From positions 1 to 35,584 of IMG/VR virus record IMGVR_UViG_3300025151_000009: DNA of 35,584 nucleotides. One strand, 5' to 3'. The stretch is from a virus. Made by a program: the position numbers and the translations under genes. Below the pieces are notes generated by a model, which did no database searches, was not told the origin of the DNA, and saw only the letters and a list, made by a program, of their open reading frames with translations. Shown here piece by piece: positions 28,786 through 35,584 of the stretch (its first letter is position 1; each line of letters starts with the position of its first letter).

Positions 28786-31013
28786 TGCCTACTTATGAAG
28801 TCACAATTGACGACAAAGCATATGAGGTTGACTCACCGACTGAGCTTAACAGCACGCAAGCATACCAGGCAGTAATCAACAACATTGAGCTAGAAAAGCC
28901 AGCAGAAGAGCAGCCTTATGGGCCAGGCGGCACCAGGGTTGAGTTAGCAGATGGCAGTGTGGTCATAAGCCATCCTGACGATAGACGAAAGTTGCAGCTA
29001 GTTAAAGACGGGAAAGTTGTTACTAGTGATAACAAAAGAATTATACCTCTGATTAGTGAGCAATTTCGGCGCAATCGCCGCGCAGGATTAGTTGAAGAAA
29101 ATCCATTTACTGCAGGCGTTGTAAACACGCTTGGCAAGGTTCCTTACGTTGGTCAATTTGCAGATGAGGCTATGGGTGCTTTGCCATTTGGCGCTGACAC
29201 GCAAACCATAAGAGACGTACAAAAGGGTGTAGATGAAACAGCGCCTGTACCAGCAGGAATAGGGCGCGCAGCAGGTATTGGTACTGGCATTTATGGTGCT
29301 TACCAAATGCCAATAATAAGGGGTACTACACCTCTTACTACAGCAATGAAGTTAGGCGCAGCTGGAACTGCAGCTTCAACTTTGGAAGGCGGACTATCAG
29401 GGTATGGCAGCGGTGAAGGCGGACCAACAGACCCTACTAGATTGAAAAACGCCATGTCTGGTGCCGGGTGGGGCTTAGCCATAGGGCTACCATTATCTTT
29501 TGCTGGCGGTGCTGTACAGGGCGTTCTCGACAAGCGAGCTGTAGAGCAAGGCGCACGAATGATAGCAGAGAAGCTTCAAATATCATTCCCAACAGCTGCT
29601 ATATTGATGAACCAAATTAGGCTGGGCAACAATCTTGAATCAGCAATTAGCAATGTAAGAAAAGCTGGTGACCAGGGTATGGTTGCTGACGCTGATGTTG
29701 CAATAGCGCAGCTTTTAGATGCTGTAGCGCAGTCAGGTGATAGAGCAGGCACGCTTGCCAGAGAGGCTGTAGAAGGACGAGCCAGGGCTTCTAGCGGCGA
29801 GCTAAGCACCATAATGGATGATACATTAGGTGTGCCGCCTGTAGGAAAACAGACAGCTATAGAGCAAGCATCTGCAAGAACTGCTCCACAAAGAGATGCA
29901 GCATATGATGAGGCCTTCAACACGCCTATAGATTACGCATCAACTGCTGGACGTAACCTAGAAAATATGATGAATAATTTAGCGAATGTTGATCCTAAAT
30001 TGTTCAATGAAGCTATAGATGAAGCAAACAGACAAATGCGGCTTTTTGGCAGAGAAAACCAGCAGATAATGGCTACTATAGGTGATGATGGCAGCATAAC
30101 ATTTAGTGAAATGTTCAACTTAGAGCAAGTTGATTTTCTCAAAAGCGCCATGCAAGCCCAAGCACGCAAATACACAAATAATATAGGCCAGTTACTACCA
30201 GAAGGCAAAGCATTAAACGAAATGGCAAGAAGGCTGCGTGATACTGCAGTAGAAGCAGTGCCTTCATACGCTAAAGCGCTGCAATTAGGTCAGCGCAACA
30301 TACTTGCGAACCAGGCTTTATTTACAAGTGGCAGCTTGTTACGTCAAGGAACCAGTGTTGAAGATGTTTTGAAAGCAACTAGAAACGCAGACGACACAAC
30401 TATGCAGGCTATGCGAACATCGCTGCGAATGGAAATAGATGACATGCTAGGCAATGTAAAATCAGGCATTTTGTCTGGTGGCGATGCCAGCATTGCAGAA
30501 GGATTAAAGTTATTGCGTGAAATGACAAGCGGCAATAATATTAAAAAAATGCGAATGATTATGGGCGAGCAAAACTATCAAAACTTGCTGCCTAAGCTAG
30601 GTGTAATAAGAAAGCAGCTAGAATTGCTAGCGCGAGTTGCAGACAACTCTAAAACACAAGTCAGAAAAGAAGTGATGTCTCAAATTGACGATGTGATAGA
30701 AGGTGGCATTGTTAGAGCTGCAATGCGTGGCGAGACGGTTAATGTTTTGCAAAGAGGCATACAGCAGCTAACTGGCGCTACAGCTGAAGCGGATGCGTTG
30801 AGAAAATCTGGCATATTAGATGAGCTACGGGTTGTTCTTACAGGCATGCGAGGCAAGGACGCTGAGGCCGCACTGAGGTACATAACAGAAGTGCAAAAAG
30901 GACAAGAGCTAACTGAGCCAGCTAAAAACTTTTTAGTTACTATGTTGCGCAGAGCTGCACAAGTGTCAGGCCGTGAATCAGCCCAAGAATTACTAGCACC
31001 AGAAACTAACTAG
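28785..31013 (+). CDS. Large ejection protein, 742 aa
   Basis: Starts MPTYEVTIDDKAYEVDSPTE. A Gly/Ala-rich segment that could insert in membranes lies at about 165-245 (AGIGTGIYGAYQMPIIRGTT, GAGWGLAIGLPLSFAGGAVQ). The rest is long helices (ISNVRKAGDQGMVADADVAI, MRRLRD-type, AQALLQ-type patterns) and ends EVQKGQELTEPAKNFLVTML. This is the large DNA-ejection protein of P22-like and related podoviruses by layout and place before the portal. Start and stop are coupled with neighbours (TAATG). Confidence 0.72.
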   Translation: MPTYEVTIDDKAYEVDSPTELNSTQAYQAVINNIELEKPAEEQPYGPGGTRVELADGSVVISHPDDRRKLQLVKDGKVVTSDNKRIIPLISEQFRRNRRAGLVEENPFTAGVVNTLGKVPYVGQFADEAMGALPFGADTQTIRDVQKGVDETAPVPAGIGRAAGIGTGIYGAYQMPIIRGTTPLTTAMKLGAAGTAASTLEGGLSGYGSGEGGPTDPTRLKNAMSGAGWGLAIGLPLSFAGGAVQGVLDKRAVEQGARMIAEKLQISFPTAAILMNQIRLGNNLESAISNVRKAGDQGMVADADVAIAQLLDAVAQSGDRAGTLAREAVEGRARASSGELSTIMDDTLGVPPVGKQTAIEQASARTAPQRDAAYDEAFNTPIDYASTAGRNLENMMNNLANVDPKLFNEAIDEANRQMRLFGRENQQIMATIGDDGSITFSEMFNLEQVDFLKSAMQAQARKYTNNIGQLLPEGKALNEMARRLRDTAVEAVPSYAKALQLGQRNILANQALFTSGSLLRQGTSVEDVLKATRNADDTTMQAMRTSLRMEIDDMLGNVKSGILSGGDASIAEGLKLLREMTSGNNIKKMRMIMGEQNYQNLLPKLGVIRKQLELLARVADNSKTQVRKEVMSQIDDVIEGGIVRAAMRGETVNVLQRGIQQLTGATAEADALRKSGILDELRVVLTGMRGKDAEAALRYITEVQKGQELTEPAKNFLVTMLRRAAQVSGRESAQELLAPETN

Positions 31014-31022
31014 GATTAAATA

Positions 31023-33086
31023 ATGGAAGCTAAACAATTAACAGAAAACCAAATCCAGTCTATAGTTAAAAATGCTGTAGATAACTGTGTTGATTTTGTT
31101 GACTCAGAGATAGCTCCAGATCGCATAAAGGCGCAACGCTACTTCGAGGGCGAAGTTGATATAGGCCAAGAAGAAGGCCGGTCAGGTATCGTTGCTACAA
31201 AAGTACGTGATGTTATTCGCAGCATAAAACCTAGCTTGATGCGCGTGTTCTTGCAATCAGACCGAGCTGTTGAATTTACACCATCAAGCCCACAACATGT
31301 GCAGTTTGCAGAGCAGGCAACTAAATACATTAATTACAAGTTTGAAGAGCTAAAGGGCTACAAGGCTTTAGCTGACGTTATACACGATGCGCTTCTTAAA
31401 AAGAACGGTATCATCAAGGCCTACTATGACCCAACTGTTAAAGGTGAAGTGTATACTTTTAATAACCTTAACGACATGGAGTTTACAGCTATTGTAAATG
31501 ATGACGGCGTAGAGGTTATTGAGCATGTCACTACAATGTCCATAGAATTGGATATGCAGGGCTTTGAGATAGAGACGCCACGACACGACCTAAAGGTTAT
31601 GAAAAAGGCTGAGATGGGCGATCTGAAGCTTGAAAGCGTACCGCCAGAAGAGTTTTTCGTAGATGCTAGTGCAAGAACGCTAGAAGATGCATATGCAGTC
31701 TGCCACAGAACTGAGATGCGTGTTGGCGACCTGGTTGAAATGGGCTACCCATTTGAGCAAGTTGTAGAATTAGGCAGCCATGATGATTCTGGCAGCTTTG
31801 ATGATATTGAGGATTTTGAGCGCAAAGGCTACCACGACCTGCATGACGATGAGGATTCTGACCTTAGCATGCGCAAAGTAACGGTCACTGAGCTGTATAT
31901 GAAAATGGATGTTGATGGCACAGGCGTGCCGCAGCTGTACAGGTTTTTATGTGGTGGCGGTAAATATGAAATCCTGGATATGGAAGAATATGGCCACTTG
32001 CCTTTTGCTGTGTTTGAGGTAGACCCAGAGCCACACGCTTTTTACGGTACATCTATTGCGGACCTAATCTGCAACGACCAAGACAGCTCCACAGCTATGA
32101 TACGCGGAGTGCTAGACAATATTGCTCTGACAAATAATCCGAGAACAGAGATTGTAGATGGCGCTGTAAACATTGACGACCTACTTAACAATGAAGTAGG
32201 CGGAATTGTTAGAACCAAACAACAAGGCGCTATAACGCCTTTGGCAGTGCCATTTGTTGCTGGACAAACCCTGCAAGCCATACAGTATTACGACCAGGAA
32301 ATAGAAAACAAAACTGGCATATCTAAAGCTAGTCTTGGCTTAAATCCTGACGCGCTGCAGGCGAACACTGCTACAGCTGTTATGGCGACTATGCAGGGGG
32401 CGGCTAGCCAAATTGAGATAATGGCGAGAAACCTAGCTGAAGGCGGTATGACGCAACTGTTTAAATTGCTGCTAAAGCTAGTAGTAGAGAACTGCGAGGA
32501 AGAGACTATAATGCGTGTTTCAGGCAATAACTATGAGCCTATTGATCCACGCAGCTGGGACAAGAAAATGGATGTGAGCGTGAATGTAGGGCTAGGAACA
32601 GGCCAAGAAGAGCAAAAGCAAGCAGCCTTACAGCAAGCGCTGCAAATGCAAATGCAAATATTCCAGGCATATGGTGTAGATAATCAAATGGTTTCTATGA
32701 CTAACATAAGAAACACCTTATCAGACATGTTAGCCATGAACGGCTTGAGAAACTCGAATCGTTACTTCAAGCCAATGGATGATGCTACAGAGCAACAAAT
32801 ATTAGCTATGCAGAAACAACAGGCTGCACAGCAACAACCGCAAATGTCACAGCAAGAGGCTTATATACAAGCTGAGCAAATTAAGGCGCAAACAAAAGCG
32901 CAAACGGACATGGCAAAAGTGCAGCTAGAAGCGCAAAAAGCTATGGCAGCAGACGACTTAAAACGCGATGAGCTAGATCAGGACCTACTAGTTGATGCAG
33001 CAAAGATTTTAGGACAATATGGTACGGCAGTAGATGTTGCAGCAGTTAAAGCTGCGCAAAATGCACCCAGAACACCTAACGGATAA
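31023..33086 (+). CDS. Portal protein (P22-like), 687 aa
   Basis: ENQIQSIVKNAVDNCVDFVD, EGRSGIVATKVRDVIRSIKP, FAEQATKYINYKFEELKGYK, AHYHE-type stem, DQDSSTAMIRGVLDNIALTN, then NTATAVMATMQGAASQIEIM and a Gln-rich C-terminus (QQAAQQQPQMSQQEAYIQAE). It has the order of the P22-type portal with a long C-terminal barrel region. It forms the dodecameric ring for DNA entry, bound by the terminase and by the adaptor. AGGA precedes the ATG. Confidence 0.92.
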   Translation: MEAKQLTENQIQSIVKNAVDNCVDFVDSEIAPDRIKAQRYFEGEVDIGQEEGRSGIVATKVRDVIRSIKPSLMRVFLQSDRAVEFTPSSPQHVQFAEQATKYINYKFEELKGYKALADVIHDALLKKNGIIKAYYDPTVKGEVYTFNNLNDMEFTAIVNDDGVEVIEHVTTMSIELDMQGFEIETPRHDLKVMKKAEMGDLKLESVPPEEFFVDASARTLEDAYAVCHRTEMRVGDLVEMGYPFEQVVELGSHDDSGSFDDIEDFERKGYHDLHDDEDSDLSMRKVTVTELYMKMDVDGTGVPQLYRFLCGGGKYEILDMEEYGHLPFAVFEVDPEPHAFYGTSIADLICNDQDSSTAMIRGVLDNIALTNNPRTEIVDGAVNIDDLLNNEVGGIVRTKQQGAITPLAVPFVAGQTLQAIQYYDQEIENKTGISKASLGLNPDALQANTATAVMATMQGAASQIEIMARNLAEGGMTQLFKLLLKLVVENCEEETIMRVSGNNYEPIDPRSWDKKMDVSVNVGLGTGQEEQKQAALQQALQMQMQIFQAYGVDNQMVSMTNIRNTLSDMLAMNGLRNSNRYFKPMDDATEQQILAMQKQQAAQQQPQMSQQEAYIQAEQIKAQTKAQTDMAKVQLEAQKAMAADDLKRDELDQDLLVDAAKILGQYGTAVDVAAVKAAQNAPRTPNG

Positions 33087-33089
33087 TTT

Positions 33090-33350
33090 ATGAACATTAA
33101 AGAAAAGGCTGGCCATGCACGCCAGCTTTTGCAAGACGAAACCTTCCAGGAAGTCTTGAACAGTATTCGGGAACAACAAACAAAAGTGTTCTTGAACAGT
33201 GAATCATCACAAGATGATTTAAAACATGCGCATGATGTAATACGTGCGCTTAACCATATCGAAGATGGCTTCAACACTATATTTTTAGACGAGGCTCTTT
33301 TTGATAAGAAAGAAAAAGGAACAGCACCGTGGAAACGACTGAAACTTTAA
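33090..33350 (+). CDS. Conserved phage protein between portal and scaffold, 86 aa
   Basis: MNIKEKAGHARQLLQDETFQ, then EVLNSIREQQTKVFLNSESS and DDLKHAHDVIRALNHIEDGF. A small helical protein commonly placed between portal and scaffold in related phages. Function unknown, possibly assembly. It overlaps the scaffold by 22 bases. Confidence 0.75.
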   Translation: MNIKEKAGHARQLLQDETFQEVLNSIREQQTKVFLNSESSQDDLKHAHDVIRALNHIEDGFNTIFLDEALFDKKEKGTAPWKRLKL

Positions 33351-34357
33351 ATGATGGCAGCATAGAAAGTGCTGTAGATAGTATTTTACAACCTGTTGAA
33401 ACTGAAGAGCCTGAGAAGGAAGCTGAAGAGTCTGTTGAAGAAACAGAGGAAGAAGCTACTCCGGAAGAGGCTGAAGATGAAGAAGAGGCTGTAGAAGAAC
33501 CCGAACCTGCTGAAGAAGAGTCTGATGAAGAAGATGAAGCAGATGAGGATGAGGGAGTATCCGATGAGGACGAAGAAGATACTGATACAGATGCTGAGGA
33601 AAAGGCGCAACATTTCACCGTCAAAGTAGACGGCAAGAACGAAGTTGTTACCCTAGATGAACTCAAGCAAGGATACAGTGGTCAAAAGTACGTCCAAAAA
33701 GGCATGCAACAAGCTGCAGAAGCTAGGAAACAAGCTGAGCAGGTTTACACTGCCTTATTGAATGAACGGCAAGCTATTTCGCAACTTTACGAACAAGCGC
33801 GCGCTGGCAGCTTAGCAGCTGCTCCTGTGGAACCGCCTCGTGAACTGTTCGAGACAGATCCAATTGGCTATATGGATGAAAAGCTAAAGTATGATGAGAA
33901 CTTGGCAGCATACAACAAGCAAATGGCACAAATGGAAGCTGTAACGCAGCAGCAATCACAGGCAGAAGAAGCAGCGAAGCAAGCATATTTGCAGCATGAA
34001 ATGTCTAACTTACAAAAGGTAATACCTGAGTTTGCAGACAAAGAAAAAGCTACAAAGCTTAGAGATAAGTTGGTGCATAGTGGCACAGAGCTTTATGGGT
34101 ATGAACCAGGTGATCTAGCTCAAGTTATGGACCACCGGGCAATACGTGTATTGCATGATGCTATTAAATACCACGAAATTATGTCTGGTAAAGATGCTGC
34201 CAAAGAAAAGGTTAAAACTGTAACTCGCAAAAAGCGACCAGTGAAAGCCGGTGCTAAGAAAGTTAAGCATGATGCCGTTCAAAAGCGTAAAAAGCAACGA
34301 CAAAACTTATCCCGGTCAGGTAGCATCGAAGATGCACTGGCTTTAATGTTTGAATAA
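33329..34357 (+). CDS. Scaffolding protein, 342 aa
   Basis: An extremely acidic N-terminus (EEPEKEAEESVEETEEEATP, SDEEDEADEDEGVSDEDEED) is followed by KVDGKNEVVTLDELKQGYSG, a long helical/coiled middle (EARKQAEQVYTALLNERQAI) and a basic C-terminus (TRKKRPVKAGAKKVKHDAVQ). Acid-to-basic polarity is typical of scaffolds that bind capsid through the basic end. The start is GTG 33329, with AAAAAGGA before it. It sits between portal and capsid, as expected. Confidence 0.85.
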   Translation: METTETLNDGSIESAVDSILQPVETEEPEKEAEESVEETEEEATPEEAEDEEEAVEEPEPAEEESDEEDEADEDEGVSDEDEEDTDTDAEEKAQHFTVKVDGKNEVVTLDELKQGYSGQKYVQKGMQQAAEARKQAEQVYTALLNERQAISQLYEQARAGSLAAAPVEPPRELFETDPIGYMDEKLKYDENLAAYNKQMAQMEAVTQQQSQAEEAAKQAYLQHEMSNLQKVIPEFADKEKATKLRDKLVHSGTELYGYEPGDLAQVMDHRAIRVLHDAIKYHEIMSGKDAAKEKVKTVTRKKRPVKAGAKKVKHDAVQKRKKQRQNLSRSGSIEDALALMFE

Positions 34358-34374
34358 TTGAAAGGTAATTAATT

Positions 34375-35316
34375 ATGACACAGGTAGCTAATACTTATGA
34401 CTCTTATGATATGAAAGGTATCAAAGAGGACTTGCAGGATGTTATTTATAACATCACTCCAGACGAGACTCCGTTTTACACGGCTTGTAAAAAAACTAAA
34501 GCGTCAAGCACTTTGCATGAGTGGCAAACAGACACTCTTCGTAACTCTGCTGATAACAAGCACGTTGAAGGTGATGAAACTTCATTTGCTGAGCCAACTG
34601 CTTCAGTACGTTTAAACAACCGTACACAAATCTTCAAAAATGCTGTTGTTATTTCAGATACTGACGAAGGTTTGAGCAAAGCTGGTCGTGCAAAAGAAAT
34701 GGCTTATCAAACTCTTAAAATTGCTCGTGAGCAAAAACTAGATATTGAGAAGGCTTTATTTGCTAACAACGCTAAAGTGACTGGTAGCAGCTCAGTTGCA
34801 CGCGAACTAGCTGGTCTAGGCGCTTGGATCACAACTAACACTAACAAAGCTTCGAACGGTACTGATCCTACCTCTGCAGACGGTACTGATCCACGTAATG
34901 ATGGTACAGACCGCGATTTTACCCAAGCTATGTTTGACGATGTTCTACAGCAAATTTGGACTTCTGGCGGTAACGCTGACAAATGTTACTTGTCACCTAC
35001 TAACATGAATATTGCGCTTGGCTTTGAAGGTAATAACAACCAGCGCAACACTGTTTCATCAGGTGAGGTATCTAAGGTTGTTGACTTGTACATGACTCCG
35101 TGGGGATCAATTGAGTTTGTACCTTCGCGCGAAAACCGTGGTGACGATGTGTTTATCCTACAAAGCGACATGTGGGAAGTGCCTGTTCTACGTGGCACTA
35201 AAAACACTGAGCTAGCTAAAACTGGTGATGCTACTAAGCGTCAAGTAGTTACTGAGCTAACTCTTTGTGCTAAAAACGAAGCCTCAAGTGGTGGTGTTTT
35301 TGATACTAACGGTTAA
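34375..35316 (+). CDS. Major capsid protein (SU10 type, DUF5309), 313 aa
   Basis: DMKGIKEDLQDVIYNITPDE, TPFYTACKKTKASSTLHEWQ, TASVRLNNRTQIFKNAVVIS then DTDEG, then WGSIEFVPSRENRGDDVFIL. This is the SU10_MCP/DUF5309 family, an HK97-fold major capsid. A GTDP-rich loop (NGTDPTSADGTDPRNDGTD) is an insertion. Codon use is unlike the neighbouring genes: Arg is only CGT/CGC and no AGA, AGG or ATA is used, as expected from high expression. It is followed by a strong terminator. Confidence 0.93.
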   Translation: MTQVANTYDSYDMKGIKEDLQDVIYNITPDETPFYTACKKTKASSTLHEWQTDTLRNSADNKHVEGDETSFAEPTASVRLNNRTQIFKNAVVISDTDEGLSKAGRAKEMAYQTLKIAREQKLDIEKALFANNAKVTGSSSVARELAGLGAWITTNTNKASNGTDPTSADGTDPRNDGTDRDFTQAMFDDVLQQIWTSGGNADKCYLSPTNMNIALGFEGNNNQRNTVSSGEVSKVVDLYMTPWGSIEFVPSRENRGDDVFILQSDMWEVPVLRGTKNTELAKTGDATKRQVVTELTLCAKNEASSGGVFDTNG

Positions 35317-35339
35317 TTGTTAGTTTGTAGTACAATCAA

Positions 35340-35365
35340 GGGGTGGCTACGGCTGCCCCTTTTTT
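35340..35365 (+). terminator. Rho-independent terminator after capsid gene
   Basis: GGGGTGGC-TACG-GCTGCCCC gives an 8-bp stem with two G-T pairs and a UACG tetraloop, then six Ts. It lies 23 bases after the capsid stop. Confidence 0.88.
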
Positions 35366-35377
35366 ATGGAGATTACA

Positions 35378-35584
35378 ATGGCTAAGACAAAAGAAAGTGT
35401 AAGTTTTACTGATGACGCTATAGTTATAAAAACACAGCATGATGTTACTGATGATTTGCATAGAGCGCGCGTGTTGCGAGAGGCAGGCGCTGGCATAAAA
35501 GGCGACAAAAAATTGATTGGGTCTATACCCACATATCTAATCACTGAGTGGCTAAAAGAAGCTGGTATTGACCACAGTGACCAT
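35378..35584 (+). CDS. Small conserved phage protein, 5' part (crosses the circle join)
   Basis: Starts MAKTKESVSFTDDAIVIKTQ, then HDVTDDLHRARVLREAGAGI, and is cut by the window end at residue 69; it continues at base 1 and ends at 180 (95 aa in total). GGAG lies 7 bases before ATG. It follows the capsid terminator without an obvious promoter, so it may be expressed by read-through. No family recognised. Confidence 0.85.
   Translation, partial: MAKTKESVSFTDDAIVIKTQHDVTDDLHRARVLREAGAGIKGDKKLIGSIPTYLITEWLKEAGIDHSDH
35486..35584. repeat. 99-bp terminal redundancy, right copy
   Basis: Identical to bases 1-99 (see the left copy). It falls inside the gene that starts at 35378, so it marks assembly closure. 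Confidence 0.95.

Noticed and set aside
33277-33666. Ser-rich minus-strand frame opposite the scaffold N-terminus
   Set aside because: It is the mirror of the Glu/Asp-rich coding run (GAA/GAT read backwards gives Ser/Phe). No start signals.
1-35584. tRNA genes, CRISPR arrays, insertion sequences
   Set aside because: Reading both strands by eye, I saw no cloverleaf, no regularly spaced direct repeats of CRISPR type and no transposase. A tRNAscan run would be needed to be certain.

Overview
The window is a near-complete tailed-phage genome of the short-tailed (podovirus-like) type, assembled as a circle. Bases 1-99 are repeated exactly at 35486-35584, so the unique length is 35485 bp. One small gene (95 codons) runs across the join. 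Every recognisable gene is a phage gene: Sf6-like small and large terminase subunits, a P22-like portal, a scaffold, an SU10-type major capsid protein, an adaptor, a gp10-like tail hub, tail fibres, ejection proteins, a holin and an M15 peptidase. No integrase, DNA polymerase, RNA polymerase, tRNA or CRISPR array is visible. The host is most likely an aquatic Gram-negative bacterium. This is inferred from the lysis genes and from several tiny Lys-rich proteins of a kind common in marine phages. Base composition is in the low 40s percent GC by eye.

Layout. (1) 35378-180 (across the join) and 180-533, rightward: a small gene and the M15 endolysin. (2) 530-3745, leftward: an Xre-type repressor, a lambda-O-like replication initiator carrying iterons, a NinB-like protein, an HNH protein and several small basic proteins. 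(3) 3746-3869: a divergent control region with a 20-bp near-perfect operator-like palindrome. (4) 3870-5772, rightward: an early recombination block (Rad52-like annealing protein, PD-(D/E)XK nuclease, SSB) and a small membrane protein. (5) 5773-6127: a structured non-coding region, a 35-aa membrane peptide, a terminator and a promoter. (6) 6128-8766: small early genes including an HTH_39 protein, a metallophosphoesterase and a DUF3310 protein. (7) 8781-10615: terminase. (8) 10663-14925: a 1420-aa polyvalent protein. (9) 14979-25554: adaptor, fibres, an envelope/lysis cassette, the gp10-like hub and a long fibre. (10) 25606-35316: ejection proteins, portal, scaffold and capsid.

How it fits together. 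The repressor and its operator probably set early transcription in both directions. Replication probably starts at the iterons inside the initiator gene, with Rad52/nuclease/SSB supporting recombination. A family of promoter-like elements (GGTATAAT followed by a GC-rich stretch) sits ahead of the main late blocks. Terminase packages DNA through the portal, probably by a headful mechanism. The polyvalent and ejection proteins probably travel into the cell with the DNA.

Most interesting points: iterons out of codon phase in the initiator gene; the repeated promoter motif with almost no leader; a polyvalent protein with a methyltransferase-like segment; a dockerin-like calcium loop pair in the tail hub; a pair of hairpins with matching GGCC loops; an exported-protein cassette; and a capsid gene with strikingly different codon use.
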